This document shows, piece by piece, positions 35,336 to 45,541 of a stretch of 64,000 nucleotides of DNA. This DNA is from Candidatus Aalborgicola danicus (lineage in GTDB: Bacteria > Pseudomonadota > Gammaproteobacteria > Burkholderiales > Burkholderiaceae_C). The notes beneath the pieces were generated by a model that saw only the letters and a program-made list of their open reading frames with translations, made no database searches and had not been told where the DNA came from. The stretch's first letter is position 1, and every line of letters begins with the position of its first letter. Position numbers and translations under genes: made by a program. The stretch is from the NCBI GenBank assembly GCA_016703945.1, contig JADJBC010000016.1:89379-153378 (forward strand), read 5' to 3'.

Positions 35336-37027
35336 TCAGCGCACGCCCCATTCTTCGACCGCATAGGGGCCAGCGGGTAGTTTGCCGGGACGTATGACGC
35401 CGGTCAGCCACTTGGGCACCACATACACGTCGGTGCGAAAGTACAGGGGCAACACGGGCAGTTCTTCTGTGAATATTTTTTGCATCTCGGCCCACAGGGG
35501 TTTGCGTTTGGCAGGGTCCAGCTCACGCTGCACTTCATCCACCAGCTTGTCCATCGCAGGGTGGCTGAAGTGGGCATAGTTCTGGCCACCATAGTTGTTG
35601 TTGGCGGTGGGAATACCACTGCTGCTCAAAACGGCGGTAGGCGGCGATTCAGGGGTCGAGCTCAGGGCCAACTGGGCCAGACCCGTGAACTGGTGTTTTT
35701 TCAGGGTTTCACCAAAATAGGTGCGGGCCGGCACGTTTTTGATGACCACTTCCACCCCGATTTGTTTCCATTGGTTTTGCAGTACCTGCTGGATCAGCTC
35801 GCGCAGCTTATTGCCCGCAGTGGTCATGTATTCCAGCGACAGGCGTTGTCCTTGTGCATTCACGCGGATGCCACCGGCGCCAGGTTTGAAACCCGCCTGG
35901 TCCAGCAAGGCCTTGGCACGGGCTGGATCAAAGGCGTATTTGGTGACATTGGCATCAAACCCCAGCTCCAGCGGATTGACCCAGCTATGGGCCACCGGAA
36001 ACTTGCCGTCCACCAATTGCTTGACCAGGGTCTCACGGTCGATTCCCAGAAGCAGCGCGTGGCGCACCCGCTTGTCTTGCAGCACCGGGTTGGCGTTGTT
36101 CAGCACGATGTATTCGTAGAGCAAACCCGGCGGAAAGGCAAAGTCGTATTTCTGCTGCGACGCCGGTTCTTTGGCCATGGCCAGACCCTGGTCTATGGAC
36201 AGGCCCAGCACACCGGCAATAAAGTCCACATCGCCCGAGCGCAAATTGGCCTCCAGCGTGGCGGTGTTTTCCACCGTTTTTACGGTGATGCGCTTGAAGT
36301 GGGGCTTAGGCCCCCACCAGTGGGGATTGGGCTCGAACACCAGAAACGCGCCTGACTGGATTTGGGTCAGCTTGTAGGGGCCGTTCCACAAGCCCGCCTG
36401 GGTGGGCTCGCGGTTGAAGCCGGTGTTTTTGCCATAGTCGGCCGGGTTCTTGAGCCCTTTGACCACGGGTTCTTCCAGGTGCGCGGGCATCAGCGCCAGA
36501 TCGTTCAGGTCGGCAAAGTTATAGACCGGCTTGTTCAAGTGCAGCACGAAGTTTTTGGGGTCCAGCACCTCCACCTTGGTAACGCGGCGGAAAAACTCTC
36601 CGCCCGCAAAACCGCTCTCGGGCTTGCTGCCGACCGACCAACTGAAGGCCACGTCTTTGGACGTGATGGCCACACCGTCGCCCCACTTGGCCTGCGGGTG
36701 GAGTGTGAACTTCACCGTCATGCCCTTCTTGCCACCACCCAGATCGACCAACTTGGCACGCCCATTGGCGATCGACGGCAGTTCGGTGCAGATGAAACAC
36801 TGCATCTTCATGTCGTCGTTGTAGGTCGCAATCGGCCTATAGCCGAACCGCATGGCATACACCTTGGCAACGGTAGGCTCAATGCCAGGGTGCAGGCTGG
36901 GTGGGTACTGCGACATGCCAATGACCAGCGTGTCCTTGGGCGTCTGCGCCAGCGCAGGTGATGGATGCAAAAGATGCAATAGCGCAGCCGCCACCGCACC
37001 CAGCAGTGGGTTCAGTTTTTTAACCAT
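35336..37027 (-). CDS. Family 5 extracellular solute-binding protein, copy 1
   Basis: This encodes 563 residues with a signal peptide ending SPALAQ. It is a DppA/OppA-type binder (QYPPSLHPGIEPTVAK, KWGDGVAITSKDVAFSW, HALLLGIDRETLVKQL). A nearly identical paralogue lies upstream at 37058, sharing long runs such as GKFPVAHSWVNPLE and VVIKNVPARTYFGETLK. A CFICTE cysteine pair near residue 80 is conserved in both. It delivers peptides or similar ligands to the DppBCDF-like transporter. Confidence 0.87.
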   Translation of the reverse strand: MVKKLNPLLGAVAAALLHLLHPSPALAQTPKDTLVIGMSQYPPSLHPGIEPTVAKVYAMRFGYRPIATYNDDMKMQCFICTELPSIANGRAKLVDLGGGKKGMTVKFTLHPQAKWGDGVAITSKDVAFSWSVGSKPESGFAGGEFFRRVTKVEVLDPKNFVLHLNKPVYNFADLNDLALMPAHLEEPVVKGLKNPADYGKNTGFNREPTQAGLWNGPYKLTQIQSGAFLVFEPNPHWWGPKPHFKRITVKTVENTATLEANLRSGDVDFIAGVLGLSIDQGLAMAKEPASQQKYDFAFPPGLLYEYIVLNNANPVLQDKRVRHALLLGIDRETLVKQLVDGKFPVAHSWVNPLELGFDANVTKYAFDPARAKALLDQAGFKPGAGGIRVNAQGQRLSLEYMTTAGNKLRELIQQVLQNQWKQIGVEVVIKNVPARTYFGETLKKHQFTGLAQLALSSTPESPPTAVLSSSGIPTANNNYGGQNYAHFSHPAMDKLVDEVQRELDPAKRKPLWAEMQKIFTEELPVLPLYFRTDVYVVPKWLTGVIRPGKLPAGPYAVEEWGVR

Positions 37028-37057
37028 GAAACGATCTACAAAAAGGCCGCTACCGCA

Positions 37058-38743
37058 TCAGCGGACGCCCCAGGACTCCTGGCCAAAGTAATTCGAGGGG
37101 AGTTGACCGGGTTTCAGAACACCCGTCAGCCACTTGGGCACCACGTAAACGTCGGTACGGAAATACAGAGGCAACACTGGCAGCTCATCGGTATAGATTT
37201 TCTGCATCTCAAACCACAGCGGTTTGCGTTTGGCGGGGTCCAGTTCGCGCTGCACGTCGTCAATCAGCTTGTCCATGCCGGGGTGGCTGAACTGCGGGTA
37301 GTTGGCACCAGCGTAGTTGTTGGCTGCAGTGGGGATACCCGATGTGGCCAGCGTGCTGGTGGGTGGGGACTCTGGGTTTGAACTCCACGCCAATTGCGCC
37401 AGCGCCGTGAATTGCTGCTTCTTCAAGGTTTCACCAAAATAGGTGCGGGCCGGCACGTTTTTGATGACCACTTCAACGCCGATTTGTTTCCACTGGTTTT
37501 GCAGCACCTGCTGCACCAGCTCACGCATCTTGTTGCCGGCGGTGGTCATGTACTCCAGTGACAAACGTTGGCCCGCGCCGTTCACACGGATGCCGTCGGC
37601 ACCCGGCTTGAACCCGGCTTGGTCCAGCAAGATTTTGGCGCGTGCGGGGTCGAACGGATACTTGGTGACGTTCGCGTCATAACCCGGCTCCAGCGGGTTG
37701 ACCCAGCTGTGGGCCACCGGAAACTTGCCATCCACCAATTGTTTGACCAGGGTCTCGCGGTCTATGCCCAGCAACAGTGCCTGGCGTACCCGTTTGTCCT
37801 TCAGGCCGGGGTGGTTGCGGTTCAGGTCAATGTGTTCGTAGACCAGACCCAGCGGAAATTCAAAGTCAAATTTTTGCTGCAAAGCCGGCTCTTTGGCCAT
37901 GGCCAGACCCTGGTCCATGGACAGGCCCAACACACCGGAGATGTAGTCCAGGTCGCCCGAGCGCAGGTTGGCCTCCAGTGTGGCGGTGTTCTCTATGGTC
38001 TTGACCGTGATGCGTTTGAAATGGGGCTTTTGTCCCCACCAGTTGGGATTGGGTTCAAACACCAGGAAGGCGCCGGACTGGATTTGCGCCAGTTTGTACG
38101 GGCCATTCCACAGGCCTGCGGTGGTGGGTGTGCGGTTGTACAGCGTGTTCTTGTTGTAGTCGGCCAGGGTTGCGAGCCCCTTGACGACGGGTTCTTCCAG
38201 ATGCGCGGGCAACAGCGCGAAATCCACCAGGTCGGCAAAGTCGTATTCGGCCTTGTTCATGTGCAGCACAAAATTCTTGGCATCCAGTGTTTCCACCTTG
38301 GTGATGCGCTGGAATACATCCGGGCGCGCAAAGCCGCTTTCAGGCTTGACACCCACCGTCCAACTGAAGGCCACGTCTTTGGAGGTGATGGGTGTGCCAT
38401 CACCCCACTGCGCCTTGGGGTGCAGCGTGAACTTGACGGTCATGCCCTTCTTGCCGCCACCCAAGTCCACGGTTTTGGCGCGGCCGTTGGCGATGGTGGG
38501 CACTTCGGTGCACAAAAAACACTCCATCTTGCGGTTGTCGTTGTAGGCCGTGATGGGTCGGTAGCCAAAACGAATGGCGTAGGTCTTGGCCACCGTGGGC
38601 TCAATGCCTGGGTGCAGGCTGGGCGGGTACTGCGACATGCCAATCGTCAGCGTGTCTTTGGCGCCTTGTGCCAGTGTCTGGCTTGGGGCCATCACCTGCA
38701 GCAGGGCGGCTGCCACCAGGAGGGGCTTGATGGAGATGGTCAT
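37058..38743 (-). CDS. Family 5 extracellular solute-binding protein, copy 2
   Basis: This encodes 561 residues with a signal peptide ending SQTLAQ. It is a tandem duplicate of the next gene, first in this transporter operon. Differences are spread along the length (for example HIDLNRNHPGLKD against YIVLNNANPVLQD), so the pair probably has distinct ligand ranges. The cysteine pair CFLCTE is kept. Confidence 0.87.
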   Translation of the reverse strand: MTISIKPLLVAAALLQVMAPSQTLAQGAKDTLTIGMSQYPPSLHPGIEPTVAKTYAIRFGYRPITAYNDNRKMECFLCTEVPTIANGRAKTVDLGGGKKGMTVKFTLHPKAQWGDGTPITSKDVAFSWTVGVKPESGFARPDVFQRITKVETLDAKNFVLHMNKAEYDFADLVDFALLPAHLEEPVVKGLATLADYNKNTLYNRTPTTAGLWNGPYKLAQIQSGAFLVFEPNPNWWGQKPHFKRITVKTIENTATLEANLRSGDLDYISGVLGLSMDQGLAMAKEPALQQKFDFEFPLGLVYEHIDLNRNHPGLKDKRVRQALLLGIDRETLVKQLVDGKFPVAHSWVNPLEPGYDANVTKYPFDPARAKILLDQAGFKPGADGIRVNGAGQRLSLEYMTTAGNKMRELVQQVLQNQWKQIGVEVVIKNVPARTYFGETLKKQQFTALAQLAWSSNPESPPTSTLATSGIPTAANNYAGANYPQFSHPGMDKLIDDVQRELDPAKRKPLWFEMQKIYTDELPVLPLYFRTDVYVVPKWLTGVLKPGQLPSNYFGQESWGVR

Positions 38744-38848
38744 TTTTCAATTCCCTTGGACGTGTGGAAGTGGGTGTTCACAGTTTTGGTGCGCGCGGAG
38801 TGTGGCATAGCTTCATTGTTGTGACCTTGATCGTTAACCCTTAGGTGC

Positions 38849-40654
38849 TCAGGCGGGGAACGCCAGCTCCAACTCATCCACAAGGCTGCCCACATAAGCA
38901 ACCGCGTCGTGGATGGGTTGGGGTGACGCCATATCCACACCAGCCGCCTGCATCAGCTCCAGGGGTTTGAGCGTGCCACCCGCCTTGAGCACGTTCAGCC
39001 AGCGTTGCACGGCGGGTTGCCCCTCGTCCTTGACCCGGATGGCCATGGCCGTGGAGGCGACCAGGCCTACCGAGTAGGTGTAGGGGTACAAACCCATGTA
39101 GTAGTGGGGCTGGCGCATCCAGGTCATGCGGGCGCCGTCGTCAATCTCGACCGTGTCGCCCCAGAATTTGGACAGAATGTTTCCCTTGCGCTGGTTCAGC
39201 ACTGAAGCGGTGATGGGCTGCCCGGACTCTGCCAAAGCATAGACCTGGCGCTGCAGTTCAGCCTCCAGCAAATGGGTCACAAAATTGTGGTGGTAGGTGC
39301 CCAGCACCTGCATGATGACGGATCGGCGCATGCGCACGTCCTGGCTTTCGCCCAGGATGTGTTGTGCCAGCAGCATCTCGTTCATGATGGACGGTGCCTC
39401 GACAAAAGGCATGGCGGGGCGCACATTGACAAAACGCTGGTGTTGCATGGCCAGACTGAAATGCCCCCCGTGCCCCAGTTCGTGCGCCAACGTAAACACG
39501 TTGCGCATGGTATCGGCCCAGGTGATGAGAATGTAGGGGTGCACACCATAGGGCGAAGCACAAAACGCGCCAGACGACTTGCCGATGTTGTTGGCACGGT
39601 CCACCCAGCGCTCGCTCAGCGCCCGGCGCACAAAGTGGCAATACTCCGGCCCCATCACGGCCAGCGCGTCCAGAATCATTTTGCAACCCTCGTCATAAGA
39701 AATGCGGGGGTTGAACTCGGGGTCCAGCGGGGCCTTGATGTCGCAGTACAGCAGTTTGTCCAACCCCAACACACGACGACGCAGCCGTGCGTAACGCTGC
39801 ATGTGTGGTGCCAGTTCGGCTTGGATGATGGTCAGGATGTTGGAGTAGAGCGCCAGCGGCACCTTGTGGGGCTGCAGCAAATAGGCCTCGGTGCTGGCGT
39901 AGTTGCGCATGCGGCCCAGCACCACATTTTTCTTGGTCTCGGTGGCAAAGGTTGCGGCAAAGGTGTTGTTGTAAGCCTTGAGCCCGGCGCTGAACGAGGC
40001 CCAGGCGTTGCGCCGCACGCTGACGTCCTCATGCCCCTCATACGTCGATTCAAACAGGTTGACCGAGTTGGGGTAGGTCACCCCATTGGCATCCTGGAAC
40101 GGTGCAAACTGTATGTCGCCTGATTTGGCGCGGTTGTAAACCAGGTAGGGTGAACCCAGCACCTCGCCCAATTCGGCCAGGGTTTTTTCTGCGTCAGGGC
40201 TGAGCCGATGTGGTTTGGTCTCCAGCAGGTCACGCAAAGGCACTTGGTGCGGGGCCAGCCCGGGCTCCTGCGCTAGAAAATGCTCCACCACGCCGTCGGG
40301 TAAGTCCAGAATTTCGGAATCGACAAACGCAACCGCGGTGTTAAGCCGCGCGCCCAGCGCCGCCACACGGGCGCTGGCCGCCTGGTGCGTGGGGTTGGTT
40401 CCGTCTTCGGCGTTGCGCAGGTGGGCAAACGTGGCAACCCGCATAAAGCGTTGCTCCAGCTGCTCAACCGCATCAAGGCATGCCAACAGGGTGGCCGCGT
40501 TGTCACCCAGTCGACCTTGAAAGGGTTGCACGGTCGGCAGGGCGGCGTCCAGTGCGGTCAGTTCGGCATCCCACTGGGCTTGGCTGGCGAACAGGTCATC
40601 GAGCGTCCAGGTTAATTCGGCCGGTATGTCGGCGCGCGCGCTTGCTTTCTGCAT
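38849..40654 (-). CDS. pepF: Oligoendopeptidase F-type M3 metallopeptidase
   Basis: This encodes 601 residues. The zinc motif HELGHGGHF (HExxH, about residue 390) and a downstream glutamate in PFVEAPSIMNEMLL are the M3 active site. There is no signal peptide, so it should be a cytosolic enzyme cutting short peptides. It lies just upstream of the peptide transporter operon on the same strand, a plausible functional pairing for peptide use. Confidence 0.88.
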   Translation of the reverse strand: MQKASARADIPAELTWTLDDLFASQAQWDAELTALDAALPTVQPFQGRLGDNAATLLACLDAVEQLEQRFMRVATFAHLRNAEDGTNPTHQAASARVAALGARLNTAVAFVDSEILDLPDGVVEHFLAQEPGLAPHQVPLRDLLETKPHRLSPDAEKTLAELGEVLGSPYLVYNRAKSGDIQFAPFQDANGVTYPNSVNLFESTYEGHEDVSVRRNAWASFSAGLKAYNNTFAATFATETKKNVVLGRMRNYASTEAYLLQPHKVPLALYSNILTIIQAELAPHMQRYARLRRRVLGLDKLLYCDIKAPLDPEFNPRISYDEGCKMILDALAVMGPEYCHFVRRALSERWVDRANNIGKSSGAFCASPYGVHPYILITWADTMRNVFTLAHELGHGGHFSLAMQHQRFVNVRPAMPFVEAPSIMNEMLLAQHILGESQDVRMRRSVIMQVLGTYHHNFVTHLLEAELQRQVYALAESGQPITASVLNQRKGNILSKFWGDTVEIDDGARMTWMRQPHYYMGLYPYTYSVGLVASTAMAIRVKDEGQPAVQRWLNVLKAGGTLKPLELMQAAGVDMASPQPIHDAVAYVGSLVDELELAFPA

Positions 40655-40678
40655 GGGGGTCTCGCTGTGGGGGTGAAA

Positions 40679-42370
40679 TCAGTTCTTGCACCAGACCACG
40701 GGTGTGCGCTGGGCCAGCCATTCGTTGTAGTGGCTGGCGTAGGCCTCTTCGATGCGCATGCGTTTGACTTTGAGCGTGGGGGTGACAAAGCCGTTCTCGG
40801 GTGTCCAGGGCGTCGTGATCACGGCCACACCATCCAGTTTTTCATGGGGTTCCAGTTTGGCGTTCACATGGGCCAGGTGCTGGGCCAGTGATTGGGTCAA
40901 TGCCTGTTTGGCGTCGGCCGCCGTGCTGCGGGTTACGGCGTCTTGCGACAGCATGACCAGCCCCAGCGGTTGCGCTAGATTGGCCCCGACTACGGCACAG
41001 GCCTCAATGTCGGGGTGCAACACCAGCAAATCTTCAATCGGTGCCGGTGCCACGTATTTGCCTTTGCTGGTCTTGAAGATGTCTTTGACGCGGCCGGTGA
41101 TGCTGAGGTAACCCTGGGCGTCGATCTGGCCCTTGTCACCGGTACGCAGCCAACCGTCAGCCGTCATGGCCTCGGCGGTGGCAGTGGGGTCTTTGTAGTA
41201 ACCCTGCATCAGGGCTGGGCAGCGCATCTGGATTTCGCCATTGGCGGGGTCAATGCGGCTTTCCACCAGGTCATACGGCAGCCCCACGGAGCCAATCTGG
41301 CGTGAACCCGGCAGCGTGGAGTGGGACACGCCGCAGTTCTCGGTCATGCCGTAGACCTCGATCAGGTCGAGCCCCAGATTGCGGTACCACTGCAACACGT
41401 CGGGTGGCATCGGTGCCGCGCCACCGGCTGCGACGCGGCATTGGTCCAGGCCCAGCCCTTTGAGGATTTTGCGACGCACCAAGCCGCCAATCAGTGGCAA
41501 ACCCATCAAGCGCTTGAGTTTGGGTGCCGGCATTTTGGCGTGGATGCCGTGCTGGAACTTGACCCATAAGCGCGGTACCGAGAAAAAGATGGTGGGCCGA
41601 GCGCGTTGCAAATCCTGCAAAAAGGTGTCAAGCGATTCGGCAAAAAAGATGCGGCCACCGTAACGCAGCGACGCTTGTTCAATCAGCATGCGCTCGGCCA
41701 CATGGGCCAGCGGCAGGTAGGAGATGAAGCGGTCATTGGCGTCCATACGCACGCGCCGCGTGGCGCTGGTGACGCCCCAGGCCATGGAACGGTAGGTGTG
41801 GACCACACCCTTGGGTTTACCGGTGGTGCCCGAGGTGTAGATGATGGTGCACAGGGCGTCCACGTCTGGCGCAGGCGTGCCTTTCATGGGGGCGTTCTGG
41901 GCCAGCAGATCCGCCCAGGCCAGGGCCTTGACCGGTGGCGCCAGTGGCAGCGCAATCAGTGGCAGACCCGTGGGGACACCGGTTTGCAGATTGGCGGTGT
42001 CATCCATCTTGCCGACAAAGCAGGCCCGTGCTTCGCTGTGCTGCAGGATGTAGGCCAGTGCTTCGCCATTAAACGTGGGGTAAATGGGCACCGAAACAAA
42101 ACCGGCCATCTGGATGGCCAGATCGGCCAGTATCCAGTGCGCACTGTTTTTGCCAATGATGGCGACCCGGCTGCCTTCAGCCCAGCCCTGCGCGGCCAGC
42201 CAGGCGGCGGTGCGGCGCACCTGGTCGGCAGCGGCCTGCCAGCTGATGTCTTGCACGTTGCCGCCACCCATCGGCTGGGTCAGGTAGGTTTGATTGGCAC
42301 GTTCATGCTCCCAGCGGTACAGGCATTGCAGTGGCAGGTCAGCGGGCGAAACAGTGATGGGTGCGGTCAT
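40679..42370 (-). CDS. AMP-dependent synthetase, long-chain acyl-CoA ligase type
   Basis: This encodes 563 residues from ATG 42370, preceded by AGGAAG. The P-loop IIYTSGTTGKPKGVVHTY, the VYGMTENCG box and GWLRTGDKGQIDAQGYLSITGR are ANL superfamily signatures; the C-terminal lysine is in ENGFVTPTLKVKR. It forms acyl-AMP then acyl-CoA; a fatty acid is the likely substrate. The longer frame to 42529 has no start support. Confidence 0.87.
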   Translation of the reverse strand: MTAPITVSPADLPLQCLYRWEHERANQTYLTQPMGGGNVQDISWQAAADQVRRTAAWLAAQGWAEGSRVAIIGKNSAHWILADLAIQMAGFVSVPIYPTFNGEALAYILQHSEARACFVGKMDDTANLQTGVPTGLPLIALPLAPPVKALAWADLLAQNAPMKGTPAPDVDALCTIIYTSGTTGKPKGVVHTYRSMAWGVTSATRRVRMDANDRFISYLPLAHVAERMLIEQASLRYGGRIFFAESLDTFLQDLQRARPTIFFSVPRLWVKFQHGIHAKMPAPKLKRLMGLPLIGGLVRRKILKGLGLDQCRVAAGGAAPMPPDVLQWYRNLGLDLIEVYGMTENCGVSHSTLPGSRQIGSVGLPYDLVESRIDPANGEIQMRCPALMQGYYKDPTATAEAMTADGWLRTGDKGQIDAQGYLSITGRVKDIFKTSKGKYVAPAPIEDLLVLHPDIEACAVVGANLAQPLGLVMLSQDAVTRSTAADAKQALTQSLAQHLAHVNAKLEPHEKLDGVAVITTPWTPENGFVTPTLKVKRMRIEEAYASHYNEWLAQRTPVVWCKN

Positions 42371-42578
42371 GGGGGCTTCCTGGAACAAGAGGCGGCCATT
42401 CTGGAATGCGGCCACGGGCCTGACAAGGGTGTTGACCCTAGGTGACGCAGGCATTTGAACCCGATTTTTTGGGCGGGTCGATAACCCCTTGATGCGACGG
42501 GGTACACCACCACGCGATTGCAGCGACAATCGACCCCCCTTATTCCTACTTCTATCCGCTTCAGGTTAACGCTTAGAC

Positions 42579-43106
42579 ATGTCCAGTACGACTACTTTCA
42601 CGGTTCGCCCCGCCAACTTGCGCGATGCCAAAAGCATCACCGAACTTCATAACGCCACCGTGTGTGCGGCTTTCAAGTCTGCAACGCCCAACGCGCCCGT
42701 TCCCGTGGCCGCACTGGAAAAGAACCAGGCCTATTGGCGCGAGGCCATCGAATACGCGGAACCCCAGGTGCATGTGGCATTGGACGGTGACACCATCGTT
42801 GGTTTTGTGGGCTTTGACCGCTCACGCGACAAGGGCACGCCCCAAACCATGGGCGAGATCTGGTCCATCTACGTGGCAGCCAGTCACCAGGGTCAAGGCG
42901 CAGGCCTGGCGCTGTGGGACGCCGCGCGCGAAGGACTGATAGAAGAGGGCTGCACCCATGTCACGGTGTGGATTGCCATCGCCAATGACCGGGCCTTGCG
43001 TTTTCATGAACTGGCAGGCTTCAAACGCGAACCCAGCAGTGCCAAAACCGTGCCCATTGGCACGGCTCGGGTGGAAGAGATTCGCTTGAAGCGGGCTTTA
43101 AGCTGA
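42579..43106 (+). CDS. GNAT family N-acetyltransferase
   Basis: This encodes 175 residues. The acetyl-CoA-binding motif A, SIYVAASHQGQGAGLALWDA, and motif B, AIANDRALRFHELAGFKRE, are clear. The substrate is unknown. No Shine-Dalgarno is obvious before ATG 42579. It stands between the divergent acyl-CoA ligase and the L,D-transpeptidase. Confidence 0.85.
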   Translation: MSSTTTFTVRPANLRDAKSITELHNATVCAAFKSATPNAPVPVAALEKNQAYWREAIEYAEPQVHVALDGDTIVGFVGFDRSRDKGTPQTMGEIWSIYVAASHQGQGAGLALWDAAREGLIEEGCTHVTVWIAIANDRALRFHELAGFKREPSSAKTVPIGTARVEEIRLKRALS

Positions 43107-43166
43107 ATCAGCCCCTGCGACGAGCGCTTCGGTGCAATACTGGGCCAACCCATCCAAAAAGGTTTT

Positions 43167-44216
43167 ATGGCCGTTTCTTCACCTCAATTCCGCAGCAACC
43201 CTTTGACTCTCCGAATCCTGGTCATCGGCCTGTGCTGTTCGGCACTGGCCCTTGCCAGCGGGTCTATCCTCGCTCAGACGCTCAAGGCTGGTGCCAAGAC
43301 CACGGCCAGTGCAGGCATCGACATAGAGTCGTTCAACAATGCCAGTGACAGTCCGCTGCTGCGTGTTGGCAACAAGGGTGCGGCCGTGGCGCGTGCCCAG
43401 ATTCTGCTGGACCGTGCCTGGTTTTCCTGCGGCGAGATTGACGGCCGTTATGCCGCGAACATGCAGCGCATGGTCAAGGCCTTCCAGTCGGCGCGCGATC
43501 TCAAGGTCACGGGCACCGTCACCGCAGAAACCTGGAAGGCACTGCGCGAAGATACCGCGCCACTGCTGACGCGTTACACCGTGACCGAGAAAGACATGGT
43601 TGGCCCCTTTGAGAAAACGCCTGCCGACATGAACGAGCGCGCCAAATTGAAAGCGCTGGTGTATGAGTCGGTAGAAGAGGCGCTGTCCGAAAAATTCCAC
43701 ACCAGCATCGCTTACCTGAAGCAGCTCAACCGCGGGCGCAAGGTCGAAGCCGGAAATGAGATTGCGGTACCCAACACCAGCGGAACCAGCACGCCGGTCA
43801 AGGCGGCGTCTATACAGATCGACAAGTCGGAGCGCGTGTTGTACGTGCTGGATGCCGCCAAACGCCCGGTGGCCGGGTTTCCCATCAGCATCGGCAACGA
43901 GAAAAACGACCCCTTGCCTGTGGGCATGATGGCGGTCAAGAACGAGGTTAAAAACCCAAGCTTCACCTACGACCCCAAGCTGCTGAAATCAGCACCGAAA
44001 GATGCCGAGAAGGTGGACATTGCACCCGGCCCGAACAATCCGGTGGGCAGCATCTGGCTGGGTCTGACCAAACCGCACTGGGGAATTCACGGTACGCCCA
44101 ACCCTTCCAATGTGGGCCATTCAGAAACCAACGGCTGTATCCACATGACCAACTGGGATGCCGAGCGCTTGTCCACCCTGGCCAAGGCGGGGTTCAAGGT
44201 TGACGTCAAGCTGTGA
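43167..44216 (+). CDS. L,D-transpeptidase (YkuD) with peptidoglycan-binding domain
   Basis: This encodes 349 residues, with AAGG before ATG 43167. The signal peptide or anchor (ILVIGLCCSALALASGSILA) is followed by a PG_binding_1 domain (LLRVGNKGAAVARAQILLDR) and the YkuD domain with the catalytic HGTPNPSNVGHSETNGCIHM (His and Cys both present). It cross-links or modifies peptidoglycan in the periplasm. Its stop overlaps the M23 peptidase start. Confidence 0.88.
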   Translation: MAVSSPQFRSNPLTLRILVIGLCCSALALASGSILAQTLKAGAKTTASAGIDIESFNNASDSPLLRVGNKGAAVARAQILLDRAWFSCGEIDGRYAANMQRMVKAFQSARDLKVTGTVTAETWKALREDTAPLLTRYTVTEKDMVGPFEKTPADMNERAKLKALVYESVEEALSEKFHTSIAYLKQLNRGRKVEAGNEIAVPNTSGTSTPVKAASIQIDKSERVLYVLDAAKRPVAGFPISIGNEKNDPLPVGMMAVKNEVKNPSFTYDPKLLKSAPKDAEKVDIAPGPNNPVGSIWLGLTKPHWGIHGTPNPSNVGHSETNGCIHMTNWDAERLSTLAKAGFKVDVKL

Positions 44217-44809
44217 CACAAGCCCGACAACCGCGCCGCTGGCGCAAACCGCTTGCCATTGGCGCGGTGCTGGTCGTCTCCGCAGGTATGGTGATTGGCG
44301 GTTGGTTTCAGCCCGCCATCACGCCACAAACACCATCGCCAAACCCTACCTCTGACCTCGCGCACCTGCGCGCACGCAGCCTTAGTATTCCGGTGCTCGG
44401 TTTCAGTGCCTCGCAGTTGACCGACAACTACACCCAGCAACGCGCTGGCGGTGCGGAACACGAAGCGCTGGACATCATGGCGCCGCGCGGCACACCGGTG
44501 GTCGCGGTCGACGACGGCCGCATAGCCAAGCTGTTTTTAAGCAAGCCCGGCGGCATCACGCTGTACCAGTTCGACCCGTCGGGCGAATACGCTTACTACT
44601 ACGCCCACCTCGATAGCTATGCCGACGGCATCGCCGAAGGGGGCAAGTTACTCAAGGGCGATGTCATCGGTTACGTCGGCAGTTCCGGCAATGCTTCGCC
44701 CGACGCGCCACATCTGCACTTCGCGATTTTCAAGCTGGGCATTGAGAAGCAGTGGTGGCGTGGCACGCCAGTCAATCCCTTTCCGGTCTGGCGCGACGCC
44801 AAGCCTTGA
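44213..44809 (+). CDS. M23 (LytM) metallopeptidase
   Basis: This encodes 198 residues. GTG 44213 overlaps the previous stop (GTGA). One N-terminal membrane helix (LAIGAVLVVSAGMVIGGWF) anchors a LytM domain. Zinc ligands are in AEHEALDIMAPRGTP (HxxxD) and PHLHFAI (HxH), with YAHL between. It should cut peptidoglycan cross-bridges, coupled to the L,D-transpeptidase as a wall-remodelling pair. Confidence 0.86.
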   Translation: MTQARQPRRWRKPLAIGAVLVVSAGMVIGGWFQPAITPQTPSPNPTSDLAHLRARSLSIPVLGFSASQLTDNYTQQRAGGAEHEALDIMAPRGTPVVAVDDGRIAKLFLSKPGGITLYQFDPSGEYAYYYAHLDSYADGIAEGGKLLKGDVIGYVGSSGNASPDAPHLHFAIFKLGIEKQWWRGTPVNPFPVWRDAKP

Positions 44810-45030
44810 GTTTCACCCCTTCGGCGGCAGAGTTTGGGGCACGGGCTCAGGATTGCAGCGGGCGAAAGCCGCCGCCTAACTTGCTTCACAAGCACCTGCC
44901 ACTCGCCGGGTGTCATGAACGTGCCGCCCGCCACCATCAACCTGCTGCACCGTACGGAGTGTTCGGTTACACGGAATTTGCACAGTAGTTGAGGTTTTGC
45001 AGCCCTCTACGGAGTGTGAACAAGAAACTA

Positions 45031-45090
45031 TGTGCCAAATTGGCCTTTTGCCCACGTAGAATAAGCGCGAGTAGCTACTATTTTTGTAGC
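45031..45090 (+). repeat. Dispersed palindromic repeat, copy 4
   Basis: It reads AAATTGGCCTTTTGCCCACG, GAATAAGCG and GTAGCTACTATTTTTGTAGC. It is the clearest form of the element and lies in unit 1 of the 400-bp array. Confidence 0.75.
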
Positions 45091-45141
45091 AAAACGAGGT
45101 TTGAATCACCGTTTACCTCGGCGGTTTGACTGTTCTGGCGG

Positions 45142-45218
45142 CATGGTTTGGGCCATTGGCTCCCGCCTCATACTGTCAAAGGCCCAGAAATCGGCGGGAA
45201 CCAACGGCCCAAACCATG
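45142..45218. repeat. Long hairpin with 26-base arms, unit 1
   Basis: Arms 45142-45167 and 45193-45218 are inverted copies (CATGGTTTGGGCC-type) with two mismatches and a 25-base loop. Confidence 0.8.
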
Positions 45219-45430
45219 GGGGTAGGTGGTTGGTTGGCTTGGTGATGGAAGTCAGTTCGGGGGCGAAACCCACCGCCTGACCCGCTTCCCCAATATTGGC
45301 CACACACCGTGTGTGATGAACCGGCCGCCCACCACCATCAACGTGCTGGCCAGCAAGGCGTTTGCGGTTACGTGAAATTTGCGCCGGAATCGAGTTTTGC
45401 AGCCCTTTACTGGGATTGAATCAGAATCTA

Positions 45431-45490
45431 TGTGCCAAATTGGCCTTCAGCCCACGTCGAATAAGCGTAAGTAGCTACTATTTTTGTAGC
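45431..45490 (+). repeat. Dispersed palindromic repeat, copy 5
   Basis: It is the same element as at 45031, 400 bases on, in unit 2 of the array (AAATTGGCCTTCAGCCCACG, then GTAGCTACTATTTTTGTAGC). Confidence 0.75.
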
Positions 45491-45541
45491 GAGAAGAGGT
45501 CTGGATCGCCCCTTACCGCAGTGTCTTGGCTGTTCTGGCGG

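Noticed and set aside
37568..38824. Plus-strand open frame of 418 codons opposite the second binding protein
   Set aside because: The minus strand encodes a full solute-binding protein with signal peptide; the antisense translation shows no motif.
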